In this document: positions 23,127 to 33,714 of the stretch, piece by piece
Layout of the letters: each line of letters begins with the position of its first letter
How positions within the stretch are numbered: the first letter of the stretch is position 1
From: Macrophomina tecta
Lineage: Eukaryota; Ascomycota; Dothideomycetes; Botryosphaeriales; Botryosphaeriaceae
Assembly (NCBI GenBank): GCA_024180945.1
Contig: JAKSGN010000007.1
Span: forward strand, 1,736,001-1,800,000
Direction: 5' to 3'
Length of the DNA: 64,000 nucleotides
Position numbers and translations under genes: made by a program
The notes under the pieces: model-generated
What the model saw: only the letters and a program-made list of their open reading frames with translations
What the model was told of the DNA's origin: nothing
The model's database searches: none

Positions 23127-23723
23127 TTAACAAATTCCCGGGATCCATTTAGCCGTCCTCCCTCTGTAGATCGCATACGCGCCCGCCACCTTCTCGCCCT
23201 CAGAGTTGACGTTCCGAACGTCCGCAAACTGCCTCTCTTCCAGATCCGCCGCCCAATCATACAACCACGCCAGCCCGCACAGACATGCGACCGCTCCAAC
23301 AACAGAAGACTGAGCCAGCCCGCCACGACGGCCAGCAGATTGCAAGATACATGCCAGCCATCCGAGCGTGTACGAGGCATAGACCGGATGTCGGACGTAC
23401 GCGAACGGGCCCTCATCGCAGACGTACTCGGGGAAGACGTCCGCGAAGATGACGCCAAAGCGGCGGGGCCTGCTCGTGGCGGCTGACCAAGCGAAGAGGG
23501 CGTAGGAAGCGAAGAAAACGAGGGCGGATGCTGTCTGGTAGGGCTGAGCGGGTTCGCCGGACCAGAGTGGGGACGCGAGGATTGCGCAGGATGCGGAGAG
23601 GAGCTTGAGGAGGCGCATTTTGTTGGCGGAGACGAGGCCGGTAGGAGGGTGGTAGAAGTGGTATGTCAGGGCGTAGAGTTGAAGGAGGAGGAAGATGTAG
23701 TAGAGGGTGCTGGTTGTGTCCAT
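23127..23723 (-). CDS. Isoprenylcysteine carboxyl methyltransferase-like membrane protein
   Basis: Single exon, 198 residues. There are about four or five hydrophobic segments (one at the extreme N-terminus, L-Y-Y-I-F-L-L-L-Q-L-Y-A-L). The signature G-P-F-A-Y-V-R-H-P-V-Y-A-S-Y, typical of the ICMT/phospholipid methyltransferase superfamily (R-H-P-x-Y contributes to S-adenosylmethionine binding), is followed by the usual C-terminal charged helix with E-E-R-Q-F and Y-A-I-Y-R-G-R-T. It is somewhat shorter than Ste14. Such short paralogues are common in fungi and their substrate is usually unknown. Probably in the ER membrane. Confidence 0.85.
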   Translation of the reverse strand: MDTTSTLYYIFLLLQLYALTYHFYHPPTGLVSANKMRLLKLLSASCAILASPLWSGEPAQPYQTASALVFFASYALFAWSAATSRPRRFGVIFADVFPEYVCDEGPFAYVRHPVYASYTLGWLACILQSAGRRGGLAQSSVVGAVACLCGLAWLYDWAADLEERQFADVRNVNSEGEKVAGAYAIYRGRTAKWIPGIC

Positions 23724-24075
23724 GGTGGATGATATGCGTTGCTTTTCAACACTGGCGGATGCAAGCTTCCGTAATTCCGTAGAAAAGACTTGAGGTTAAT
23801 TCGGCAGTTGGATGTCCAGGTACCTAACCCCAGTCCGTTATATATAGTGGATGGAGAGCGCTCCAGTCTAATTACGCGACATGACGTCCGTACAATATTC
23901 TGTCCGCTGGTCTTCGAAAGTGGTGTGAAGATTACGTCATGGTGAATGAGTTTCATGCATAATGGTAGAAATGCAGCGCCGAAAGAGTATTACCACTCCT
24001 ACAACGCACATGTTTCATGGTTCAGACACTGATGGTGGCTTTCGGAGGAGTCTCCGAATTTCCAGTGGCAAGAAC
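23724..24075. other. Intergenic region upstream of ICMT-like gene
   Basis: About 350 bases with TATATATA near 23,838, about 115 bases 5' of the minus-strand ATG, which could be its TATA box. Otherwise nothing is seen. Confidence 0.4.
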
Positions 24076-25167
24076 TCAAGGTAACTCAACCCATGTATTT
24101 GCCAATAGCTGCTTAGCCGTACGCCTGTCCCTCGAATCCAGCTTTATGATTCTGCAGATGAAATCTCTATCCACCGGTACCAACTCGTTGCCTTCGGCCA
24201 TTGAAATTGTTTCGCTCCTGTCAGTTCTCTCCACACGACTAATGACACAGAAAAATCTACTTACTGACCGTAGTCGGCCAGGATTGGCTAACAAAAAGCG
24301 TGTCGCTCTGTCACCTTATTTTACAGGAACATTATCTGGTTTGACATCTGCATCCGAATAAAGCTTAGCATGGCTTCCTTCGAAAGCGCCAGATATATTG
24401 GGGCCTCATTAGCAGTATGTACAGAGCCAGTCTCACGGAGCGCCTGAAGACCTTCAAGGGTGTTTTCTGCAACTGATTTAATATCTGTCCTTGCCGGCAC
24501 TTTGGAAATTTGACGCAGTCAAGAGATCATCCTCAAGATGTTCGAGTACCAGGCAAGAAGGACCATCTGTCTCCTCAACTAGGTGCTAGACATACGGACA
24601 GCTTTGGAGTCGGCGGAGGATCCGCACTTCATACTGGAGGCGGCAGGGGGATGCAAAGTTTGTGATGAAACCCTTGCCCCGACCGCTGCCACTACGAATG
24701 ATTAAAGGCCGATCATTTCTGGAGCTAACGGGTGACTGAAATTGCTTTACAGATGTTGTGATACAGCTGCCGTCTCCTGAATATGTGTCTAGCGTACCCT
24801 TGGGGACTTGGCCGACCTGAATCGTAAAGTCATGAGTCCGGCATGCGCGAAACGGGGATAAAGACAGCAGAAACGAGTGGACAAGTATCGTGTGGCTTGG
24901 AAAAGATTTGTATGACACAAGTTCCGGCTTGGCGAGCAAGGCGCCAGGCCGCTGAGATACTCTACTTCGCCGATACTCCAGGTATGCCTGTAGAGTCTCT
25001 TTTGCACATTCGGCGAGAGTCAGCTCTCTTCTGGGGAGTAGGAGGTAGCAGATCAGCGTCGCCTCGCACACGTCTTGAGGATTAAAACTGATGATAAGTG
25101 GGACAGTAGTTGAGTTCGGCTTACGGACTAAAGGTTGTCCCTTCGGCATCAACCCAGTTATGCTCAC
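24076..25167 (-). pseudogene. Decayed protein kinase gene
   Basis: Pieces of a serine/threonine-type kinase appear in order on the minus strand but in different frames with stops. Near 24,600 there is an N-lobe piece, Y-E-V-R-I-L-R-R-L-Q-S-C-P-Y-V, followed at once by a stop. A hinge-like piece follows, then A-L-R-E-T-G-S-V-H-T, then a catalytic-loop remnant D-V-K-P-D-N-V near 24,335. A D-Y-G relic (DFG equivalent) is at about 24,275. A clean subdomain-XI end, I-I-K-L-D-S-R-D-R-R-T-A-K-Q-L-L, precedes the stop at 24,076. Most of the activation segment and middle C-lobe is missing. Splicing alone does not rejoin these pieces, so it is read as a pseudogene. The part above about 24,800 is open but not recognisably kinase. 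Confidence 0.65.
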
Positions 25168-26590
25168 TCATTCACTCAAAAGCTAAGGCAAAATAGAGGC
25201 AACGCTCAAGCACGCCACTGCCGGCCTTTACTGAAACATTCATTATCGTACATAGTCTTCTTGCGTGCACCATCGGCCGCTAGGGTCTTCCTCTCCCTTA
25301 AGAACCAGACTTTTCCACTCTGCCACAACTCTCAGTCCCTCTGACAACAGAGAATATACATGCAAAACCGGCTCCATCAGCAAGTGGCCCAACAAGCCAC
25401 CAATCGAAGCCCCGAAAGAAATCAAAGGGCAGATGGAAACCTTCCGAGGAGAAACCACGTAAGCTGCAATCCCCCTACCCCTCCATCAAGCAGCTCAACA
25501 CTGGCGAAAAAGTAAGAGGCAATTTCCATTCAACCTGCAAAGCCCTCCCGTTCCCATCGTCTATAACACGAGAGAGAAGTTTATCCCTTCCAGTCGTCCT
25601 TCCTCCCATTCCCACCAATGCAAAAGAAAAAAAAAAAAAAGATAAAACTGAAAAACACAAACAAAAAAGGAACCAAAAAAAGAATATCAGGATATCTGAT
25701 TCCCCATTGTCCAGCCGGAAACCCTTCGTTCTTGTTATTGTTGATGATATGATGCATGTGCTGACGTTTGCGAATCCCGTTTCCCCCTTACTAGCCACCC
25801 CCAATGATGATGCCGAACAAGGAAAAAGAACTCCAAGTGGGCCATGCGTGCTCTTTCTCTCCAAGACATGAAAGAAATAAAGGAGAAGCCCGCATGTGTC
25901 CCCAAATCCATTACAAAATGCTTACTGTTAAGGAAGATGTTTGCGCGAATAGTAAAGAAAAGAGCGAATTGACTGTCTCCAGGGAGCTCCTGCAGAGCAG
26001 ATTCTTTTTTTTTTTATGTCGCTGTTGTAGGACAGGAGCGTCGCCAAAGCTCGGAGAAGAAAAGAAGCCAAGGCCCGGTAAGAGCTTTTGAAGGTCCAGG
26101 TATGTATCGTGATGCGCGCATTACAATGTTCGTACGTTTGAGTGCTGATGATCAAAACGGTATAAAAGATGTCCACGAAGAAGATCGGGCCTGCAGGATG
26201 AATTCACGAAGGCAACCCGCGTTCGCCAGCTTGAGACTTTTCTAGTTCGCCGTGTCGTATTGCGTCTGGGAACGGCAGTACAGTCTTGACACATCTATAC
26301 AGTGCAACCGTGCAGCGAAGAAGACGCCGGAGAAGTGCTGCTTTCGGGCAACGTACGACATGCGATCAAGACGCGGAGTAAATGAGCAGTAGACTCAATG
26401 CAGGAAGCAGGACGCGCAACGGATTAAAACAGCGGATGGACTCGAAAGGACGCGTAGGAGTCGTAAAAAAGCATTAAAACATGCCCATGGCGAGGAAAGC
26501 TGCCGAGCGGGCCATGAGACTAAGTGTCATGAAAATTTGCTGTTAGTCAAAAAGGATGGTTCGCGCGGAGGGTTAAGAAGAAATCTCTTC
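25168..26590. other. Intergenic region
   Basis: About 1.4 kb between the kinase relic and the 3' end of Sec2. It has A-rich tracts (about 25,626-25,640 and nearby) and a T-run near 26,010. Open frames here have low-complexity sequence and no domain, and none is called. Confidence 0.5.
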
Positions 26591-28794
26591 TCACTCAAAA
26601 CCGCCTGGCATCACCGACGCTCGCTTGTTGGAATCGTCGGTGGCAACAGATTTCTTTTCGTCTTCGTCCTCGGTCTTTGTTTCTGGTACAGCCGTCTTCT
26701 CCGACCGTGTCTCTGAGGTCTCAGTCGGTTGTGTTTCGGAATCCGCTCGCTTGTCATCAGGCTCCTTGTCAGTCGCAGTTTCGGCGTCATTCGACTCAAG
26801 AGATTTCCTCATCTCGCTTTGGAGTTGTTCCGCTGCTTCCGTCTCAATCCTGCGCTCGTCTTCCGAGTCAAGCGCAATCGCGGAATCCTGCTTTTGCTCA
26901 GCAGATGCGTCTCCCTCGATAAGCGTTACAAGGGTCCGGCCAGTGTCGATGTTCCTCCCTTCCTGCTTCTCCGAACTCAAAGACTCCTCTCTCTCGCCTT
27001 GACCTTCCTGACTCGTGCTTTTCTCCGCGTCCGGGGCTGAGTCAACCGCGCCCTTCTCATCCTGGTTCAGTTTCAATTCGCTGTCGACACTTTGTCTCGG
27101 GCCAACCGCCCCGCTGCGCCGTTTCTCCATCACCGGACTCTTCGGACTGATGTTCGGATGAACGTAGGCGGGAACAACTCCGCCGCCAATACGCGCCCAG
27201 AACATGCGTTCGCGAAGTCGGACACTCTCTTCCCATGCGCTTTTCTCTTCTTCTCCGTTCTCGGCGCGCCAATGCCCATCACGACACAGGCGCAGGAAAC
27301 TGATGTAATCGCAGCAACTCCGGACGCGGGCCAAACAGAAATCGCACAGGGGGTATCGCTGCGCATCCTTTTCATCCGAAGTTCTGAACCTGTGCTTGCG
27401 GGCATAGGGGTCGGTTCCGTCCTTGTTCATGACCTTCGAAACACGGTTCTCGCCACACAGACTGCAGGCGAATACAGGCCCACGATATCTGGCGTACGGA
27501 GGCTGAGGTTCAATGGTCAACGAACCAGCGGTCATACTGTTGAGAACCGTTCGCCGGGCCAACCAAGAAAGCCCAGGCGCATTATCCAGGCGAAGAGTCG
27601 GCTCAATGTCCTCGGTCAGGGCTCGCTTGTAGAATTTGATTTCCTTCAAAGCGGGTAACACCATTCCGGTTTCCTTGTTGACAGAATTGACTGATTTCGG
27701 CAAAGACGTTTCGGAGCTGTTCGTAGGCTGCAGGCTAAGGCTGGCAGTTGACATGTTTGCTAACGATCCGAGACCCATAACGTTGAGACCGCCGTAGTTT
27801 CCGCTCGCGGCACGGGAGTTCGGTGCGGAAGCGTGGGTTTTGGAGATTTTTATCAGCTCTTGGAATTCATTGTAGGCTTCAATGTCCGACCGCAAAACCG
27901 GGCTAATGAGATGATTGAAGTGCAGCGGATGTGCTGGCTCAATCTCTTCATCGTGCGGAGTGTTCGGCGTAAGACTTGCTTTGTCGGAGGCGTGGCTTGA
28001 TCTGTCAGCGGGAGTAACGGCTGGCGTTGATGGCGCTGTGGAAACGTGGGTATTCGTGGTGACGGTGGTCTCTTTGTCGTCGCTTTCTGCAGTCATGGCG
28101 GCCATGACATCCTTGAGATCGCGGAGCTGCTCCTGATGGGATACAAGTAAGGCTTCGGCGTCCTTGAGTTGAGTCTTGTAATGGTCCACTCGGCGTTCGG
28201 ATGCTTCGGTCTCTTTTCTCGCCGCTGCGACCATCTGTAAATAGGTCAGCACCAGCATTGCACGCACGCAATGTCGGGACCTACCGTGTTGGCTTCCTGA
28301 AATAGCGCAGTCGTGAGGTTTTCGAGTTCGTTCTCAATCCTCTTCTTCTCCTGGTCTGCGGCAAACCTGGCCTTCTTCTCTTCCAGGAGCTGTTTCCGTA
28401 ATGTCATTTCCATGTTGTCGTAGTCGTCCTTTTTCACCATGCGCCGCATGATGCGCTCGTGCTCCTCCGCCTGAGCCTCCAATTGCTCGATGCGGCGTCG
28501 TGCCATTTCCAGCTCCGCCCGGGCCTGTTGCAGATTGTCGTCCAGGTTGGTTTGGTGGTTGATGGCGTTGATCAGCTTCGTGCTTAGCGTGGCAACTTCA
28601 TCATTGAGGTCCGGGTGGCGCGGCGTCTCCGGGCGCTCTGAACTGGTGCCGGGGCGGTTGGGGCTCGGAGTGCGCGGGTCGGGAATAGTGTTGAGAATGC
28701 CAGACTCGGGGCGGCCCAAGATGGAGCGCGCAGGGCCGGGAGAGACATTGCGCGGCAGGGCGGGGACCGAGGTCGACTTGGTGAGGGCCTTCAT
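26591..28794 (-). CDS. SEC2: Sec2-type Rab guanine nucleotide exchange factor
   Basis: Two coding exons: 28794..28285 and 28234..26591; 717 residues. Residues about 70-200 form a long coiled coil (R-A-E-L-E-M-A-R-R-R-I-E-Q-L-E-A-Q-A-E-E) that ends in E-L-E-N-L-T-T-A-L-F-Q-E-A-N-T joined to M-V-A-A-A-R-K-E, the Sec2/Rabin8 GEF signature that opens Sec4/Rab8 on exocytic vesicles. A Cys-rich stretch in the middle (C-S-L-C-G then C-D-F-C-L-A-R-V-R-S-C-C) and a Glu/Ser-rich disordered tail follow. The start is the first in-frame ATG. Upstream there is a donor at 29,004 and an acceptor before 28,919 that could form a noncoding leader exon; the frame that would extend the protein is closed by a stop. 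Confidence 0.88.
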
Positions 28795-29570
28795 GGTGGA
28801 GGTGGTCTTGGACGTCGGCGTAATGGGGCGGCGCTGCGACGACAGTCGGGAGGACGGTGTTAGGCCGCCACCGCCATGGCCCCAGCCCCCGACCGTGAAG
28901 AAAAAGGAACTGTGTCTCCCGCGGTCAGTATTGAGCAGTGGTAGCGAGCGGCCGCGTCGGCGGAGGCTGGATGCAGTGATGCTGCAGGGCAAGGCTCAAC
29001 TTACTCAGCCAGCTTGAACGACGGGTGATCGGCTCAGGAACAAGGAAAGCGTGAGGCCCGTGGGCAAAGGAGTGACGAGAGAGCGGAGATAGGAGCGTCG
29101 GCGTCGGGTGCGACCGGTCTACTCGGGCATGGGCATCGCGCAGGCGGGTGTCGGGGCGGGCGAGGAGAGCGAGGCTGTCGAGGTCTGTTGGCGGGCGGGA
29201 GGGAGGGTGCGGGAGGGCGGGAGGACGTCTCGACGGGGAGGCGTGAGATGAGCGATGATGTATCCAGGCGGGCGAGCAGGTTGCTTGCGGCAGGCTCCCT
29301 GGGCTGCTTAAAGTCAAAGCGCCGCTGGAGGCCTCGCCTCGCCAATCGTATTTCGAGCAAGGCGCAGTTCCGTTGGGCGGCGCTTGATCAGTCCCCACGG
29401 GCGACACGGGCGTGCGCATGCCGTGCAGGTAAAGAGCGGGCCCGCCGTGCAACTCTGTGGAATGCACCTGCGCCGCCGCCCTCGCCGCGCGCTGCTTGCT
29501 GCGTGCTGCTTGCTGTTTCGTCCGCGCACTGCACGTCGTTTCGCGCGTTTCGCTGCTGGCCACCCGCATG

Positions 29571-29606
<36 letters not shown>

Positions 29607-30032
29607 CCGCCCGCCCGCCCGCCGGCGCTATCCGTCTGCCGTGCTCGGCGCCCAAGGACGACCTGCCTAGCCAAGCGCGCAGCTCGTGACTCCAGGTGCA
29701 CGCCAGCCTTCGCGCATGCCTATCGCGGCAAGCGACCGCCCTGACGAAGCTGAACGATTGGCATTGCGTGCGCGCTGGGGCTCCGTCCCCACCGCCCCCC
29801 CGGACAGCAGCAATTGCCGGCGCTCCGTGGCGTGGATGGCCGGAGCGAAACAGCGCGGGAACGCGCAGCCTGGCGGCGCACGCGGCTGCATCATTGGCCC
29901 GCGCCGGTCCGCCGTAGGAGGAGCGCCGCTGGCCCTGCAGTTGCTGAGCGAGCGAGCGCAACCTCGAGCCCCGCCAACACACCACCCAGCACCAGGCACC
30001 CCCCCTCCCCCCAGCACAGCCCGCAGATTGCA
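28795..30032. promoter_or_regulatory. Divergent promoter/leader region, Sec2 / PDCD5
   Basis: A 1.24 kb GC-rich region between divergent genes, probably containing the Sec2 leader exon (ending about 29,005). Long open frames on both strands are made of repeats and low complexity and are not called. Confidence 0.45.
29569..29622 (+). repeat. (TGCC)n then (CCCG)n microsatellite
   Basis: About ten TGCC units run into a few CCCG units. It sits in the Sec2/PDCD5 intergenic region. Confidence 0.9.
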
Positions 30033-30575
30033 ATGTCTGACGCTGATCTTGAAGAGGTGCCTGCTCCGCGCTGCACGCCCGCCCTGCCTGAAGCCCGCGC
30101 GCTGACCCGTTCTCGCAGATTCGCAGGGCCCGCCTGGCCCAGCTCCGCCAGCAGAGCGGCGCCGCCGGCCCCGGCAGTGGCGGAGAGGGCTCCAACGAAG
30201 ACTCGCAACGGTACGCTCCGCCGCCGCCCCTTGGCCCCGACCCCAGCCCAAGGCGCTTCGAGAACACGATCCTGACCCTCCCCCAGTGCCCGCGAAGCTG
30301 AGGCCCGCCAGACCATCCTCTCGCAGATCCTCCTTCCCGAGGCCGCCGACCGTCTGGGCCGCATCCGCATGGTCAAGGAGTCGCGCGCCACCGACATCGA
30401 GAACCGCCTGATCATGCTCGCCCGGTCTGGCCAGCTGCGCCAGAAGGTCACCGAGGCCCAGCTGAAGGACTTGCTCGGCGCCGTGTCCGAGCAGGAGGAG
30501 AAGCAGCAGGAGAAGATTGTGGTGCAGAGGCGCGGTGGGTGGGATGACGACGATGACGATCTGTTGGATCTCTAG
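30033..30575 (+). CDS. PDCD5 (TFAR19) family DNA-binding protein
   Basis: Three exons: 30033..30056, 30119..30210, 30287..30575; 134 residues. The start M-S-D-A-D-L-E-E joins I-R-R-A-R-L-A-Q-L-R-Q-Q, then a Gly-rich linker, then the conserved core E-A-R-Q-T-I-L-S-Q-I-L, A-A-D-R-L-G-R-I-R-M-V-K and A-R-S-G-Q-L-R-Q-K-V. It ends in an acidic D-D-D-D-D-L-L-D-L tail. Length and order match PDCD5 homologues, small nuclear/cytosolic three-helix proteins conserved from archaea to humans; the yeast member is a nonessential gene of uncertain role. Confidence 0.93.
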
Positions 30576-30998
30576 TCCATGTGAGGGATACCCTTCTTGC
30601 ATTTGCTAGGCGTTGGGACCGGACTCAAGCTGCGGTTTGTGGAAATGCTCTGCTGGACCTTTTGGCCAGCTCTACCTTCCGAAACGTCCGGAATGAAAAG
30701 CCGTTGATCCTTTGCTTCGTCGCCCTCAAACGTGCCAAGCGCAGAGATGGCATGTAGCAGGACGCGAGATCGATCGTCATTTCCCCAACTCGAGTGACAC
30801 ACGCATGCTGTCAGACGGATATTTTAAGTAATGGCGTTGGCTTCCACGTCGCTTCGTGTTCTGAGACCGTGCGTGGTTGCGTTTCGTGGCCCCCAGGGCG
30901 AGCTTCACATAAAACACTGCGATTGAAGTCGTGCCCGCTGTCCATTTCGGAAAGCCGGAATCTAGTCATGTTTTTACATACGTTCTATGAAGTCAATG
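30576..30998. other. Convergent 3' region
   Basis: About 420 bases between the convergent ends of PDCD5 and COQ4. No feature is seen. Confidence 0.5.
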
Positions 30999-31874
30999 TC
31001 AGACAACGGCTTGTCGGGCTGCCTCCCGGGCTGCCTTTTCCGCTTCCCTCCTCTCCTTCTCCTGCCTCCTGATGTCTCTCAAGTCCGGAGGCTTCTCAAT
31101 GCCCAATTCAGTCCTCAGCTCATCCACGTCCTTTTCCAGACACTCCTCCCAATAGACATTAATGACCTCCTTGCTCTTCAAGCCGTTCTCCACCGCCCAC
31201 GGCCCGTAAATCTTCCAGAACCTCTCCCTCTCCTTCTTCTTCAAGGTGAGTGCCGCCGTAATGCTCAGCCCTGTCATTGGCAAAAGCGTATTCGCAAATT
31301 CAAAAGCCTTGAGCGCAACCTCTCCCTCCCTGAAGACCGGGAGCCCGCAAAGCGCGTGGTAGAAATCATGACACTCCCGGTACCGCTGCATGACGTATGC
31401 GCACTCCTCGTCGTCAATGTAGCGCACCTGCGCACGGGTGTCCGGACTCACGCCCTCGCGGTCGAGCCAGCCGACATACGTCCGCCCGACAGTATTCTCG
31501 GGCAGCGATCGCAGATATTCCACGTCGAGGGACTTGGAGGTGATGCGGGGGCGGTCTCGTAGGATGCGGCGGCCGGTGGGATCACGCAGCATGGCGTCGC
31601 GCAGGCGGTAGATGAAGTAGGGTTGTGCGGTGGCTTCGCCCAGAGCGGCAATGAGGTCGCCGCGGCGCGGATCGACGAGCGACCACACGGCGGAGCCGAC
31701 GGCCAGGGCGCCGCGCTCGATCACCGTCAACGGCACATGGCCGGGGTAGTTCGGGGGTGGGCGGTTGAGCACGGAGAAGCGAGCACGGGCGTGCGGTGGC
31801 AAGCGTGCGAGCTGAGCGCAGGGAGAGAGGCAAAGGGCCCGGGAGAGTGGGCGCTTCAGTGTTGCTGCTGCCAT
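30999..31874 (-). CDS. COQ4: COQ4, ubiquinone biosynthesis protein
   Basis: Single exon, 291 residues. The N-terminus is Arg/Ala-rich without acids for about 45 residues, a typical mitochondrial targeting sequence. The family signature H-D-x-x-H-x11-E is intact: H169, D170, H173 and E185, in [12 protein letters not shown]. The C-terminal motif [13 protein letters not shown] is also characteristic. Coq4 is a peripheral inner-membrane protein on the matrix side; it scaffolds the coenzyme Q synthome and has been linked to C1 decarboxylation/hydroxylation of the ring. A basic Lys/Glu/Arg helix extends the C-terminus, common in filamentous fungi. Confidence 0.95.
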   Translation of the reverse strand: MAAATLKRPLSRALCLSPCAQLARLPPHARARFSVLNRPPPNYPGHVPLTVIERGALAVGSAVWSLVDPRRGDLIAALGEATAQPYFIYRLRDAMLRDPTGRRILRDRPRITSKSLDVEYLRSLPENTVGRTYVGWLDREGVSPDTRAQVRYIDDEECAYVMQRYRECHDFYHALCGLPVFREGEVALKAFEFANTLLPMTGLSITAALTLKKKERERFWKIYGPWAVENGLKSKEVINVYWEECLEKDVDELRTELGIEKPPDLRDIRRQEKERREAEKAAREAARQAVV

Positions 31875-32217
31875 CGTCGCATGGTCGAGTGGTGTTGTAG
31901 CGGAGAGCCCGAGTGGACAGAGCTGGGGGGAAATGTCTTGACGTCTGATGACGGTGGTTCGATGTCCGTCGAGAGAGCTTTATCGATAGGGAAGAGGGAA
32001 AAAAAAAAGTGGCCGCTACCGGTCGCTCCCGTCGCGCGAACAGGTCTGTATTCCTTGGCTCTCAGCCATTGCTGGTTCCATTTTCCTGTACATTCCTCCC
32101 TCTGGTCCACGACAGCCGAAATGGACTGCACGATCACCACGTTGCTGTCAAGCCAATAGCGCCGCCACCACCGCCCTTCACTCTCTCACCTAAGTTGTCC
32201 TTGCTTCACCCCTCAAC
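31875..32217. promoter_or_regulatory. Short divergent promoter, COQ4 / SET-domain gene
   Basis: Only 343 bases separate the two divergent ATGs. It contains an A-run of nine (about 32,000-32,008). No binding site was identified. Confidence 0.45.
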
Positions 32218-33714
32218 ATGGAAGCACCGTCGTCGGGCCCCGAACACGAGCGCTTCATCTCGTGGGCAAAAGATGAGCTTGGCGTTACTATCGACGGTGT
32301 CACGGCTGCCAAATTCCCCGGAAGAGGCCTGGGCGTAGTCGCGACCAAACCGCTGAAACAGGGGGACTTGCTGGTGACTGTCCCGGCCAAGTCACTACTG
32401 ACAACTGAGTCAAAGCATGTCAAGGATGCTCGCCTGCCTAAGGATGCCACCGTCCATGCCCGCCTAGCCGCCTATCTGACCCTGATGGACGGGAAGAAAG
32501 ATTCGCCGCACCGCATCTGGCAGCCCGTGTGGCCGAAAAAGGAGGAATTCGAGGCAATCATGCCGATGAACTGGGAAGAACGGCAAAAGGAGTTGCTTCC
32601 AGCTCACGCGAAGAGTAGGTCCTGTGCACCGATATTGATTCCTCATGACCTGCGTGATCCTTGCTTTTCGTCGCATTCCTGGCCGGTACTTGACCCCAGA
32701 ACTCACCTTGACCAGATCTTCTCCAGAAGCAGCAAGACAAGTTCGATGTAGATTGGGAGGCACTCAAGGACCATCTTCCGGACAAAGAACATCGCGATAT
32801 GTACGCCTACTACTGGATGGTCGTGAATACTCGAACGTTCTACTGGGACTACCCGACTACATCTCGCACGGGCAAGCAGCAAGTTAAGCGGCGCAAACTT
32901 GCCGCAGATGATTGCATGGCACTGTGCCCGTTCATGGAGTATTTCAACCACGCTGATGAAGGTGTGGGTACTTCCTACTCCATACCCCTTTTTGGTTGAT
33001 GTCGCTAAGTGATCGGAGTGTACGGTGGATCATGACCTGAGGGGATTCACAGTCACCTGCAATCGCGAATATAGTGAGCATTGATTAAGCCTATTTCGCC
33101 TTCCGCTCGGCTAACTCATGCCTTTCGAAGAGCCCGGAGAGGAGGTCTTCTTCTCGTACGGGCCGCACAGCAATGATTTCCTCCTTGTCGAATGTGAGAG
33201 CCTCCGAATCCCCTTAATTCCGCAACAAGATCTGCTCACAAAGCCAAGACGGCTTCGTTTTGGAGCCCAATAAATGGGACGATACGAAAGTCGACGAAAT
33301 CATCCTACCCAAGCTTTACAGAGCGCAAATGGAGGCGTTGGACGAGCGTGGCTTCCTAGGGTATTCCTATGTTCCGCCCCTATTGATTTACTGATGCTTT
33401 ACTGATTGAACTTCAGGGACTACACTATCGATAACGCGCAATTCTGCTATCGCACCCAGGTGGCATTGCGGGCGCTAGTCCTACCGGGAAACACGTGGCG
33501 CCGTTTTGCAGACGGCTTTGACGAGGGTGACCGTGAGCGGGATAGCGTTAACGAGCGTCTGGTGCAGATCTTAAAGCAGTACGAGCGCGATATCGACAAG
33601 ATAGACAAGAAGGTCCAAGCGCTCCCTGAGTCGGATAGGAGAAGCACGCTGCAGAAGCGGTGGGACCAGATACGGACCATTATCGGAGAACTCCTGGTGC
33701 AGGTAGAGGGTTAA
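32218..33714 (+). CDS. SET-domain protein lysine methyltransferase (Rubisco-LSMT/RKM type)
   Basis: Six exons: 32218..32614, 32716..32961, 33053..33073, 33131..33193, 33249..33360, 33417..33714; 378 residues. SET motifs: G-R-G-L-G-V-V-A-T-K near the N-terminus, the P-F-M-E-Y-F-N-H-A-D core (the N-H that contacts S-adenosylmethionine), then [22 protein letters not shown], the catalytic Tyr region. The latter only becomes continuous after splicing a 21-base micro-exon (V-T-C-N-R-E-Y) and two neighbours. A C-terminal helical domain of the Rubisco-LSMT substrate-binding type follows. Fungal relatives methylate ribosomal or other non-histone proteins; the target here is unknown. Confidence 0.9.

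Noticed and set aside
25475..25864. A 129-codon minus-strand open frame
   Set aside because: It includes a translated poly-A/T tract (Phe/Leu run) and no domain.
29314..30267. Long minus-strand open frames over the Sec2/PDCD5 gap
   Set aside because: Their sequence is dominated by the TGCC repeat and Arg/Ala low complexity, and they overlap PDCD5 exons.
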